Of a stretch of 64,000 nt of DNA, positions 17,544 to 26,129 are shown piece after piece. Source of the DNA: a bacterium (lineage in GTDB: Bacteria; BMS3Abin14). Location of the stretch: NCBI GenBank assembly GCA_029210965.1, contig JARGFZ010000008.1, positions 1 through 64,000 of the forward strand. Reading direction: 5' to 3'. The notes beneath the pieces were generated by a model. That model was given only the letters and a program-made list of their open reading frames with translations. It made no database searches and was not told where the DNA came from. The translations under genes and the position numbers were made by a program. Each line of letters starts with the position of its first letter. Positions within the stretch are counted from its first letter, which is position 1.

Positions 17544-18944
17544 ATGAAGACAGACGCAAAGACTGACAGAAACCTCCTGGACAGAAGTGGAATCCTTCCT
17601 CCGGGATTCTCCCATGAGGTTGCCTCTTTTGGTCGCAGCTCTGGACCTTTCACTTTTTCTCTTCGCTGGAAGGTTTCTATCTCCTTCTCCGTCCTTTTAT
17701 TCATGGTCGTCGGTCTCCTGTTCTTTGCCTTTATGCGGTACGAACGGATATTCCTCCAAAAGGAAGGGGAGAAAAGAGCTTACTCACTTGCTCTAAACCT
17801 TGCCGTAAATGCGCGGGATCCTCTTCTGGCGCAGGACGATCTCAGACTTGGTCCCGTTACAGAATCCATTAGCCAGGACAGTGATGTTTTATACGCCTTC
17901 CTCATGGATCATCAGTCCCGTGTTCTCTATCACTCAGATCCCGTTAAAACGGGGAAGCTGCTGCCTCAGGGTGTTCCCATGTCTGAAAAAGGGGTTATCC
18001 AGGCATCGGTACCTGTAGTGGTGGAGGGTGTCCAGGTTGGTACCGCAGTGGTTGGCCTGAGTGAGAATCATATCAGAAAAGCGGTTGAGGCCACAGCAAT
18101 CGGCCTGATCTTTCCCTTGAGCGTAGGGACGGGGTTAGGCCTGCTCGGCATTTTTTTCCTGACGGGGGTGCATATCAACAGAGTGGAGCTACTTGAAAAG
18201 GCAGTGCAGGCCCTGGGATCGGGCAACCTCCAGGTGAGGGTGGACGATCGGAGCATGGATGAGGTTGGCCGATTATCAAGGGGATTTAACGAAATGGTTA
18301 GCCAGCTTCATATGGCCAGAAAGCTGGTAGAGAAAAACTTTAAAGAAACTATCAGCGCTCTGGCTGAAGCGGTTGAGGCTAAGGACGCATACACACGTGG
18401 TCATTGCGATCGAGTTGCCAGGATCTCTATGGCCATAGCGAAACGGGCTGGTTTGGAAACCGCGCGCTGCATGGAACTGGAGCTTGCAGCTATCCTGCAC
18501 GACATTGGAAAAATCGGTGTTGAAGAAGGTGTGGTTGGAAAGCTTGGGGCGCTTAACCAGGACGAAACGAGGGACATGAGAAATCACCCCGAGATCGGAG
18601 CAAGGATCCTCAGCCCCCTGTCCTCCCTCAAGAGAGTCGGTTCTTATGTTAAGCATCACCATGAACATTACGACGGGACAGGGTACCCGGACCGGCTTAA
18701 GCGTGAAAAAATACCTCTCCCATCACGGATAATCCTGCTTGCAGATGCATTTGATGCCATGACAACGGACCGGCCCTACAGGGACGCTCTGACAAGAAAA
18801 GAGGCCTTTCAGAGAATAAACCTGGGCCGTGGCAGACAGTTCGATCCCCGGATCGTAGATATCTTCTTTGCACTGGCCGATGAGGGGTATGTTGATGCGG
18901 TCTATGGGGATGTTCCAGAGGAGGCCCAATCATCAAACGCTTGA
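17544..18944 (+). CDS. membrane HAMP/HD-GYP c-di-GMP phosphodiesterase
   Basis: 466 residues. Two membrane segments (about 50-72 and 188-212) flank an extracytoplasmic sensor region of about 110 residues. A HAMP linker follows (RVDDRSMDEVGRLSRGFNEM), then an HD-GYP domain. The metal-binding and catalytic residues are intact: ILHDIGKIG near residue 317 and HHEHYDGTGYP near 372-382. It should hydrolyse c-di-GMP in response to a periplasmic signal. Its 3' end overlaps the next reading frame, so it is coupled to the TPR lipoprotein gene. Confidence 0.9.
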   Translation: MKTDAKTDRNLLDRSGILPPGFSHEVASFGRSSGPFTFSLRWKVSISFSVLLFMVVGLLFFAFMRYERIFLQKEGEKRAYSLALNLAVNARDPLLAQDDLRLGPVTESISQDSDVLYAFLMDHQSRVLYHSDPVKTGKLLPQGVPMSEKGVIQASVPVVVEGVQVGTAVVGLSENHIRKAVEATAIGLIFPLSVGTGLGLLGIFFLTGVHINRVELLEKAVQALGSGNLQVRVDDRSMDEVGRLSRGFNEMVSQLHMARKLVEKNFKETISALAEAVEAKDAYTRGHCDRVARISMAIAKRAGLETARCMELELAAILHDIGKIGVEEGVVGKLGALNQDETRDMRNHPEIGARILSPLSSLKRVGSYVKHHHEHYDGTGYPDRLKREKIPLPSRIILLADAFDAMTTDRPYRDALTRKEAFQRINLGRGRQFDPRIVDIFFALADEGYVDAVYGDVPEEAQSSNA

Positions 18945-19957
18945 CAGTTGCCCTTCTCGCGATGCTGTGGATCAGCTCAGCAGGTTGCGCTCTGGTGGAA
19001 AAGGGAGCAGGGCGAAGGTCGGAATGTTCCCGGATCGTTGGTCTTGCCCGCTCCGGTGACCATAAACCGGCTGTGGATGCTGCCCTGGCGTTGGAAGAAT
19101 CAGGGAAGAGCTGCTCTCCTGATGTCGTGGAGGCGGTATCCCGATCCCGATCAAAACTCCAGAAAGCCGATTTTTACGTTCACAAAGCCCTGAAGATGAG
19201 AAAAGAAGGGGACCTTTTATCCGCTCGCGCTGATCTTAAGAGGGCACTTTCGATCTATCCGAGGTACTACTGGGTTCAGACCCTGATAAAGAACGTTGAC
19301 AGGTCCATACAGGCGGAGCTCGACAGCCTGTGGAATGAGGCAAGCTATTTGAAATCAAGAGGGGATCCGGAAGGGGCCCTGTCAAGAATCCAGGAAGCCC
19401 TGACCCTTTCTCCCGGGGATCAGAAGCTAAAGTCAGAAGCGGCCGCATTACCGGAGATGATTAAAAAGGCCCAGGCAGACTTGAACGTTAATAATGTTCT
19501 GGATGAAGCGAGGACCTATCTTGAAGAGGGCCGGTTCGATGAAGCCCAGGAGCTTCTGACAAAAGGTGATTTGCCAGGGCGACTGGGCACCAGAGGAGAG
19601 GATCTGCTCTCTGAGGTTATCAGTGGTCGTAACGAGGTAATTAAACAGAAATTCGACGATGCCCTGGATAAGGAAAAAGAAGGGGATCTGGATGCTGCGG
19701 CCGGGCACACTCTCGATGTCCTTGGACTGTCGGTGTTAGGAGAACAGTTTACGGCTGATATTGTGATATTTGCAAGACTCCTGGGGATGAAGTTTTATTC
19801 CGCGGGGGAGCTTTCCAGGGCTAAAGAACTCTGGGCCAAAGCTCTCATTGTCGATCCGGGGAACCTCAAGCTCCAAGGCTATCTCAAGGAAGTTGAGACC
19901 CGCCTGGATAACCTGGATCGTATTAAAAAAGGAGGGGCCGAAAACGTTGGTAAATGA
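18941..19957 (+). CDS. TPR-repeat lipoprotein
   Basis: About 338 residues. The N-terminus (LLAMLWISSAGC) is a lipoprotein signal with the lipobox Cys, and TPR-like helical pairs follow (for example GDLLSARADLKRALSIYPRYYW, GDPEGALSRIQEALTLSPGD, GELSRAKELWAKALIVDPGN, each cited only in part of the whole). The listed start is the only canonical one (TTG at 18941), but it lacks the basic residues of a signal peptide. Reading on upstream gives IIKR directly before it, and GGAGG at 18920-18924 is spaced for an ATC at 18929 or 18932, so the true start may be non-canonical. The TPR surface probably binds a partner at the membrane. Confidence 0.8.
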   Translation: MTVALLAMLWISSAGCALVEKGAGRRSECSRIVGLARSGDHKPAVDAALALEESGKSCSPDVVEAVSRSRSKLQKADFYVHKALKMRKEGDLLSARADLKRALSIYPRYYWVQTLIKNVDRSIQAELDSLWNEASYLKSRGDPEGALSRIQEALTLSPGDQKLKSEAAALPEMIKKAQADLNVNNVLDEARTYLEEGRFDEAQELLTKGDLPGRLGTRGEDLLSEVISGRNEVIKQKFDDALDKEKEGDLDAAAGHTLDVLGLSVLGEQFTADIVIFARLLGMKFYSAGELSRAKELWAKALIVDPGNLKLQGYLKEVETRLDNLDRIKKGGAENVGK

Positions 19958-20228
19958 GCTTGAAAAGTTTATCTGCTCGGCTCGCGATGTCCTTTATTCC
20001 TACGGGAGAGACTATGCCCTCGGGGCGGTTCGTGGTCTGGCGGTACGGAACATGATCTCCGTTGTTCTTCCGGATCCAGTAGAGGGTTTCTATCCCATCG
20101 TCAAGGTTCACGAGATGGCTCTGAGGGATCTGGAAGAGGTGTTTTACAATTATATCCAATCGGTGGAAGGGTCAGATAGCAGAGAGGAACTTATCCTGGA
20201 ACTGATTGACCAGAAGGTGTGGGAGTGA
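19947..20228 (+). CDS. small conserved-looking protein of unknown function
   Basis: 93 residues from TTG at 19947 (VNELEKFICSARDVLYSY follows), with GGAGGGG ending about 9 nt upstream. The frame is open further upstream, but there it overlaps the TPR gene and does not look coding. It is acidic, mostly helical, without signal or membrane segments; the C-terminal part (ELILELIDQKVWE) may form a helix. I do not recognise a family. It overlaps the end of the TPR gene by 11 nt and lies 13 nt before the endopeptidase gene. Confidence 0.65.
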   Translation: MVNELEKFICSARDVLYSYGRDYALGAVRGLAVRNMISVVLPDPVEGFYPIVKVHEMALRDLEEVFYNYIQSVEGSDSREELILELIDQKVWE

Positions 20229-20241
20229 GGGAACATTCCGA

Positions 20242-21576
20242 ATGATCAACAACCCGTCGCCAAAGCGCAACATCTATCTACTGGGAAGGGGTCGGCTCAA
20301 GGTCCGGTACCTTCTGCTGATCCTCATGGGGTTTGTTGTTCTGTGCGTCAGCAGGCCGTATAACCCTCCAAAGGAAGGGCCTGGAGAGCCTGCGGTACTG
20401 GAGGTTCCGGTAGAGTCCGGCATCCTGATACAGGAAGCAGTTCTTTTACCTCCGCCGGTCACTGTGGAGGAAATTTCAGTTCGACGTGGAGATACCCTTT
20501 ACGACATTCTCAAGGCAAAAGGGTTGTCGGATAACCGAATAATCGCCATTTCCGATGAGAAAGTCGATGGTATCAACCCCTCCCGGTTGGTTGTGGGGAG
20601 GAGCTACCGGTTGTATGTCCAGGATGGCCAGGTCACAGAATACCAGTATGAACCGGACGACGAGAGGATCCTGCGGATTGCTTTTGATGTTGATCCCCCA
20701 GTACTAAGTGTGGAACCAATCCCCTATGAGGTTTTCACCGCCCCCATTTCGGGTGATATCAGGGACTCTCTTTTTGAAGCGGTGGAAGCGATAAATGAAA
20801 AACCGTCCCTTGCCATGGATCTGGCTGATCTTTTCGCCTGGCAGGTGGATTTTTTCAGGGATCTGAGGACCGGAGATTCCTTTACGGTCCTGGTTGATAA
20901 GTATTACCGTGACGGGAAGTTTGTCCGATACGGGAAAATTCTGGTTGCCCGCTTTGTAAACAACGGAAGCACGCATACCGCTTTTCTCTTCACACCGGAA
21001 GGCGGGAGAGAGGATTATTTCGATGAAACCGGCGGGAGTCTCAGAAAACAGTTTCTCAAGTCCCCACTCAGGTTCCGACGTATCAGCTCGGGGTTTTCCA
21101 AAAAAAGGCTTCACCCGGTGACGGGAAAAGTGATGGCTCACTTCGGGATCGATTACGCAGCTCCCACGGGTACTCCTATCGTGTCCATCGGTGACGGGAA
21201 GGTTCTGTTTAAAAAACATGATGCCGTCAACGGGAGGATCATAAAGATCAGACACAATGGCACCTATTCCTCAGCCTACGCCCACATGAACAGCTTTGCC
21301 AAGGGGATCGACAAGGGCAGCCGGATCCGCCAGGGACAGGTCATCGGGTATGTGGGGAGGTCGGGGAGAGCCACCGGACCCCATCTCCATTTCGCTATGT
21401 ACAGGAACGGCAATTACGTTGACCCGCGGCGTATCAATGTACCCAGAGCAACCAGTATTCCTGACCGGGACCGTACTGCATTCGATGAAAAGATCAAGGA
21501 GATCGCACCTCTGCTGGGTGGTGACCCTGGGGAACAGGTTGCAACGAATGAGGTTCCAACCCATGCCCAACGTTAA
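20242..21576 (+). CDS. M23-family metallopeptidase with LysM-like N-terminal domain
   Basis: 444 residues from ATG at 20242. One N-terminal membrane segment (about 23-38) is followed by a LysM/OapA-like region (VRRGDTLYDILKAKGLSDN) and a C-terminal LytM domain with HFGIDYAAPTGTPI (His300, Asp304) and HLHF (His381, His383), the zinc ligands of M23 endopeptidases. The layout matches MepM/YebA-type enzymes that cut peptidoglycan cross-links. All zinc ligands are present, so it should be active, unlike EnvC-type activators. Its place in the actin-like module suggests a link between filament, envelope sensor and cell-wall cutting. Confidence 0.92.
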   Translation: MINNPSPKRNIYLLGRGRLKVRYLLLILMGFVVLCVSRPYNPPKEGPGEPAVLEVPVESGILIQEAVLLPPPVTVEEISVRRGDTLYDILKAKGLSDNRIIAISDEKVDGINPSRLVVGRSYRLYVQDGQVTEYQYEPDDERILRIAFDVDPPVLSVEPIPYEVFTAPISGDIRDSLFEAVEAINEKPSLAMDLADLFAWQVDFFRDLRTGDSFTVLVDKYYRDGKFVRYGKILVARFVNNGSTHTAFLFTPEGGREDYFDETGGSLRKQFLKSPLRFRRISSGFSKKRLHPVTGKVMAHFGIDYAAPTGTPIVSIGDGKVLFKKHDAVNGRIIKIRHNGTYSSAYAHMNSFAKGIDKGSRIRQGQVIGYVGRSGRATGPHLHFAMYRNGNYVDPRRINVPRATSIPDRDRTAFDEKIKEIAPLLGGDPGEQVATNEVPTHAQR

Positions 21577-24361
21577 ACAGATCCTGGCTTTCGACAAGGA
21601 GAATCTGCTTGATATCCTCCACTATCTCGCCAAAGAGATAGCCGAGGTTACCGATCGGCCAGAGGTCAGGCTCTACATCGAGGACATGCGGGGCGGGGCC
21701 CTTAACTGTCTTTACACTCCTGAAGGAGAGTTGGAGAGGAAAGGAGCCCGGATCCCGATCCAGAGGCGGGATAACACCCTGGTCAAGTCCTATCTCGAGT
21801 CCAAAATACTGGATGGTATCGTCCTTGGGGCCGGCACCGATGACCTTCATAGGGAATGGTATGCCAGGAAAAAACTGGTCAGTTCGGCTATCTTCCCTCT
21901 TCTTGACGCCGGTCGTTCCGTAGGTGTCCTGAGCGTGGATTCATCCCGCGATTTCGGGGAGGTTCTCACCAATCGTCAACGGGAAGAGATTCGCCTGTTT
22001 TTAGGCATCATCATGCCCACCCTGGCCAGGGCCCACCGTTTTAACCAGAAGATGATGCTCAACAGACACCTGGACCGCCTGAGAAAAAGAGACGCGGCCA
22101 GGGTCCTGCTGCAGGGGGGGTTCGAAATGGATCTCTCTTTGGATATCTCTTCAGTTCTGGTCTCGGCTGTATCACCAATCCCGGAAGTGCTCAGGAGTGA
22201 GCACGGGGGTTATATGGAGGTGCTGGCGGCAGCATCTAAAAGTTCCTCAGATCTGCAGATCTACGAGACCCTTGAAAGGATCAGCATCGAGGAGGGCAAG
22301 AGTCTGCTGTCGAGGCTTGTCATGCAGGATGGGGACCGGATAATAAGGCGAGAGGGGACTGCATCAGTTCTGTTTTTAAAGGACATCCTCACTGAGGAGT
22401 TCGAACGATGGGAAGTATTCAATAAACTGGCCCTTAAAACCCTCCTCATGATCCCCGTGGAAGATGAGAATGGGGAAGTAATCTGCGTAGTGAACTATTT
22501 TACCAAGCGTCCCCACCGGTATTCGGAATCTGAAATCAAGCTCCTGACTGGTCACGCTCGTACCTTGAGTGAAGGTATAAGCGATGTGGTTGTGGAGCAT
22601 TTCGAAATAAGGGTTCTTTCTGAGATAGAGCAGCTTCTTGCGGAAGATACCGAACTTCCCGTGTTCCTTGGAAAGGTTGTGTCCCGAGCGGTTGAACTTG
22701 CGGGAGCCGATTCCGGATCCCTTGCCCTTGTAAGGGAACGGGATCACCAACGGTGGCTGGTCGTCGAGGACGAGGATGGCCAGATTGTGGGCGCCAGATC
22801 CCATGTCTGGAGGAAAGGCAGGATCCCCCTTCTCAGGGTTGGCGGTGAAGAGCTGCCGCCGGAACATCGGTCACTCACCGGTTACGTAGCGTTCACTGGT
22901 AAGCCCTACATGTGTGCAGACACGGAGGCGGAGATCGCCCGGGGAGGGTTTTACAGGGACCTGGCCCCGGATATCCGGTCGGAGCTGGCCGTTCCCATCA
23001 TGACAGGGGATAACGTTATCGGTGTCATCAACCTCGATAGCCACAAGAAAAACTACTTTGGAACGGAGCACCAGGGCATTCTTCAGCTCATTTCCCGCCT
23101 CATATCAAGCCGTATAGGCGATTACCTTAAAATAGCTGAATTAAGGGACAAAGTGGAAAGGCTGCACAAGGAAGTTTCCTATAAAGATCCGGGTATCAGT
23201 TCCTACCTCCTGGGCAACATTATTGGAAAAAGTCCTTCATCCCTCAGGCTTGTGGAGCGGATCAGTCGTTTGACCGTGCCCCTGACCAACCGGCTGGTAA
23301 ACTGGAAACGAGGTGGTGAAAAAGAGTTGGACCTGGGTCTGCCCACCCTTCTCATCACCGGGGAAACTGGAGTGGGAAAAGAGTTTGTCTTTAACAACCT
23401 GTACAGCCTTATCAACCAGAAGTACCGGGAGGACGGAAGAGTTTCAGGTGAGCTTTCTCTCCGAAAGACAAACATTGCGGCCTTTACCGGAGAACTTACC
23501 TACACCGAGTTGTTCGGCCACCGGAGAGGGTCCTACACGGGGGCCCATGCTGACAGGGTGGGCATACTCGAAGAGGCGGATGGTGGTGTCGTATTTCTGG
23601 ATGAGATAGGGGATGCTGACCTTAAGACCCAGGTCCAGCTTCTTCGCTTTCTGGATTCGGGCGATTTTTCCAGGTTGGGGGAGAGCCGTATGCGCCGGAG
23701 CCGGGTCATTTTTGTAGCAGCAACCAACAAGGATCTGGCAAAGGAGATCTCCCGCGGAGCGTTCAGGGAGGACCTTTATCACCGTCTCAGCGAAATGACG
23801 CTCCGGGTACCACCACTTCGTGAAAGAAGAGAGGATATCCCGGATCTTGCCAAACACTTCCTCGGTCGGCTTCACGTTACCTACGGTCTGGCAGGAAAGG
23901 TTCCCGTTCTCACGGGGGAGGCAGAGGCATACCTCAAGGAACTGGGATATCCCGGCAATATAAGGCAGTTGATAACTGTTCTCCAGGGAGCCCTTTTCGA
24001 AAGCTCCGGAAGTATAATAGGCCGGGAGGAGATAGGTCGTTTTCTGGCTCTTGGACGGGAGGAAGAAAAAGAAGATACAGAGGGGTTTGCGGGAATTTAT
24101 GGTCGTATCCGCCAGGGAGAGGGAGACTTCTGGGACCTGGTGCACGGTCCCTTCATGGAACGGGATCTGACCCGCCAGACAGTGCTTGAAATTTACAGGA
24201 TGGCCCATGATGATGGTAATGGTGTTAGGGGCGCTGCCAGACTGCTGCGTGCGCTGCCGGAGGGTGGGGTGGGGGAGGAAGCTGCCCTGACTCGATTCAG
24301 AAATTTCATGTATAAAACTGTCGGCCTGGGTAAAAAAGAAGAGGGGGGCGGCGTGCGATAA
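21563..24361 (+). CDS. GAF-domain sigma54-interacting AAA+ regulator
   Basis: About 932 residues from ATG at 21563 (GAGG 9 nt upstream; ATG at 21548 is an alternative). The N-terminal 600 residues contain two or three GAF-like sensor domains, the clearest near 410-560 (SELAVPIMTGDNVIGVINLD). The AAA+ domain has Walker A GETGVGKE, the sigma54-contact loop as GSYTGA in place of GAFTGA, Walker B VVFLDEIGDA and the FREDLYHRL arginine-finger segment. A possible Fis-like HTH is at the C-terminus (NGVRGAARLL). It overlaps the endopeptidase gene by 14 nt, so it may control this module or be signalled by it. Confidence 0.85.
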   Translation: MPNVKQILAFDKENLLDILHYLAKEIAEVTDRPEVRLYIEDMRGGALNCLYTPEGELERKGARIPIQRRDNTLVKSYLESKILDGIVLGAGTDDLHREWYARKKLVSSAIFPLLDAGRSVGVLSVDSSRDFGEVLTNRQREEIRLFLGIIMPTLARAHRFNQKMMLNRHLDRLRKRDAARVLLQGGFEMDLSLDISSVLVSAVSPIPEVLRSEHGGYMEVLAAASKSSSDLQIYETLERISIEEGKSLLSRLVMQDGDRIIRREGTASVLFLKDILTEEFERWEVFNKLALKTLLMIPVEDENGEVICVVNYFTKRPHRYSESEIKLLTGHARTLSEGISDVVVEHFEIRVLSEIEQLLAEDTELPVFLGKVVSRAVELAGADSGSLALVRERDHQRWLVVEDEDGQIVGARSHVWRKGRIPLLRVGGEELPPEHRSLTGYVAFTGKPYMCADTEAEIARGGFYRDLAPDIRSELAVPIMTGDNVIGVINLDSHKKNYFGTEHQGILQLISRLISSRIGDYLKIAELRDKVERLHKEVSYKDPGISSYLLGNIIGKSPSSLRLVERISRLTVPLTNRLVNWKRGGEKELDLGLPTLLITGETGVGKEFVFNNLYSLINQKYREDGRVSGELSLRKTNIAAFTGELTYTELFGHRRGSYTGAHADRVGILEEADGGVVFLDEIGDADLKTQVQLLRFLDSGDFSRLGESRMRRSRVIFVAATNKDLAKEISRGAFREDLYHRLSEMTLRVPPLRERREDIPDLAKHFLGRLHVTYGLAGKVPVLTGEAEAYLKELGYPGNIRQLITVLQGALFESSGSIIGREEIGRFLALGREEEKEDTEGFAGIYGRIRQGEGDFWDLVHGPFMERDLTRQTVLEIYRMAHDDGNGVRGAARLLRALPEGGVGEEAALTRFRNFMYKTVGLGKKEEGGGVR

Positions 24362-24868
24362 CGGGCAATCTGCTGCGTTATCGCCCCTCGGAAATTACTG
24401 TACTTTGTGTTTCATTAAACATCGCCTTTATAGCAACCGCGCCCTCCCCCGGATTCTAGCCTTTCTCAGTGTTCTCAGTGAACTCAGTGGTGAAAAACCT
24501 CGCCTTGATAGAAACTGTGGTTTTCCCAGGGTTCCCCCGGTTTAACCCCGTGTCACCCTGTGTCCCCTGTGGTAAGTTAGCTTTTACCGTTTCTGTGGCA
24601 ATCGAACTTTGACAGGGTCGCAAAAAGTCCATTATCGGCTTTTTGCTCCTCGGAAAGGGAAAAGCGTGGTTTTCTCTTTCCTCACAGATCAATGACTTAT
24701 ATCGACAGTCATTGATCTGGGCTCCCCCCTCGGGGCGCGTTGATGACTTTTTGCGAAGTCATCAACTTTTCATTCCGGAATCTGGAATCCTTGTCGCGCC
24801 GTAGCTGTTCCTTAGGCGTTAGCGAAGGCGGATGGAATTTGACATCAACCAAAAAGAGGGACAAAGGT
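24362..24868. other. repeat-filled intergenic region
   Basis: 507 bp with no convincing gene. 24460-24600 carries degenerate CTCAGTG/CCCTGTG words of the kind seen elsewhere in this window; 24609-24766 is a full copy of the structured repeat described separately. Confidence 0.5.
24609..24766 (+). repeat. 139-bp inverted-repeat element, copy 1 (full), with flanks
   Basis: Terminal inverted repeats TCGCAAAAAGTC (24618-24629) and GACTTTTTGCGA (24745-24756) bound a 139-bp core. Inside are hairpins at GCAAAAAGTCC/GGCTTTTTGC, GGAAAGGGAAAA/TTTTCTCTTTCC and AGATCAATGAC/GTCATTGATCT, plus a GC-rich stem. Other copies are at 39575 and 44375, with an end fragment at 10376. Confidence 0.85.
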
Positions 24869-25357
24869 ATGCTCTACGCGACCCTTATCTTCGCCGTACT
24901 GGCGTTGGTGCTCCTGTCCATCGGGTACTTCCGGGGGGAGGGGCAGCACATTACCGGCCTCAGGGCCGGTTTCACGATCCTCATCCAGATCCTGCCCCTG
25001 TTGATGCTGGCGTTCATCGTAGCAGGAATGGTGCAGGTGCTCATACCCAAGGAGGTCATCGGTCAGTGGGTGGGAGCCGAATCGGGGTGGAAAGGGATCC
25101 TCATCGGTACCGGCGCGGGGGCTCTTACCCCGGGTGGTCCCTTCGTCTCCATGCCCATGGTGGCCGGTTTTTTCAAGGCCGGCGCAGGTTACGGGACCAT
25201 GGTGGCCTACATCACCGCCTGGTCCCTGCTCTCGGTAGCTCGTCTTCCCATAGAAGTGGGTATTCTGGGATGGCGTTTCACCGTTATCCGCATAGCATGT
25301 ACATGGTTTATGGCGCCACTCGCCGGGTTCATAGCGAACACGTTCTTCAAGGTCTGA
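24869..25357 (+). CDS. single-domain permease (ArsP/YraQ, DUF318-like)
   Basis: 162 residues from ATG at 24869 (MLYATLIFAVLALVLL), with GAGGG 8 nt upstream. There are four or five hydrophobic segments and the LTPGGPF loop (GAGALTPGGPFVSMPM) typical of the two-fold repeated YraQ/ArsP permeases. Full-length members are about 320 residues, so this is one half and probably works as a homodimer or with a partner outside the window. The substrate is unknown; some relatives export organoarsenicals. The frame is open upstream, but that part is repeat sequence. Confidence 0.8.
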   Translation: MLYATLIFAVLALVLLSIGYFRGEGQHITGLRAGFTILIQILPLLMLAFIVAGMVQVLIPKEVIGQWVGAESGWKGILIGTGAGALTPGGPFVSMPMVAGFFKAGAGYGTMVAYITAWSLLSVARLPIEVGILGWRFTVIRIACTWFMAPLAGFIANTFFKV

Positions 25358-25372
25358 ATGGTTCGCTATGGA

Positions 25373-25494
25373 TCTCAGATCTCATATCTCAGATCTCAGA
25401 AAAGGCTGAGCACTTTAACGGATTATTCTCCCTTGGTTGTGCCTGGGTTGCGATTTAAGTTTTGAGATCTGAAATTTGAGATTTGAGATTCGCT
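25373..25494. repeat. GAGATCT-type word palindrome
   Basis: ATCTCAGATCTC words at 25373-25400 face TGAGATCTGAAATTTGAGAT words at 25460-25490, forming an inverted repeat between the convergent permease and DUF3467 genes. It may act as a bidirectional terminator. A similar arm recurs at about 44613-44645. Confidence 0.6.
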
Positions 25495-25779
25495 TTAGTT
25501 CATTGTCCCCGTGAACTCAGGTTCCTTTCCTGGAACGGTTATCTCTCCGAAGGTAGCTTCATACTTGTCAATGTTCTCCATGAGCGCCACCGCAAACTGC
25601 TTGGCGTGGTTGGGGGATGTGAGGATCCGTGAAACCACCTTTCTTCTGTCTCCTGGCAGGAGCATCATGAAGTCGACGATGAACTCGGTGGGGGAGTGCA
25701 TAATGGTGGCCGCGTTGGCGTAGCGCCCGGTTTCCTCGGATGGGTCAATGTGAATAACGGCTTTCTTCTCTTCAGACAT
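25495..25779 (-). CDS. DUF3467 family protein
   Basis: 94 residues with the family core GRYANAATIMHSPTEFIVDF, then MLLPGDRRKVVSRILTSP and AKQFAVALMENIDKYE. This is a small cytoplasmic family of unknown function found in many bacteria; its fold is expected to be a compact beta/alpha domain. It is a single gene, with a good ribosome site (AGGAGG) before the ATG and no neighbour in its operon. The stop codon lies against the GAGATCT palindrome. Confidence 0.85.
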   Translation of the reverse strand: MSEEKKAVIHIDPSEETGRYANAATIMHSPTEFIVDFMMLLPGDRRKVVSRILTSPNHAKQFAVALMENIDKYEATFGEITVPGKEPEFTGTMN

Positions 25780-26129
25780 GGGGTGCCTCCTTTAATGCTC
25801 ATTCGTAATTCTGCGGGCGTGAGCCCGTAGATGAAAGTACCCGGAGTATTCCTGCACCTGGCGAGGTCAACGAACCAAAGTCAGAGTGCGGAAGACGGAG
25901 GGCAAGCGCAGCTTGGCCTTTATGATGCCACGGGCGTGAGCCCGTGGTAGTTCACTTTCAACCGCGTAATCCATTTTTGTACAATTGGGAAGTACTGCAT
26001 TGGGGGAACGGGTATAATGGGTTAAGTATCCAGTATCCAGTACCCAGTATCTTTGAATCTGGCCGAAGGCCGAAGGACGAAGGAAATAGATGGAGGATGT
26101 GGAAAGACAGAAAATTCCTCCTCCCTCCT
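25780..26129. repeat. intergenic repeats (GGGCGTGAGCCCG and GTATCCA words)
   Basis: CGGGCGTGAGCCCG occurs at about 25815-25829 and again at about 25931-25945. Tandem AGTATCCAGTATCC words run at about 26025-26050, followed by CTGGCCGAAGGCCGAAGG. A related copy of the last two blocks is at 27169-27210. No gene is supported here. Confidence 0.55.

Noticed and set aside
23444-24208. 254-codon open frame on the minus strand
   Set aside because: Antisense to the AAA+ domain of the sigma54 activator.
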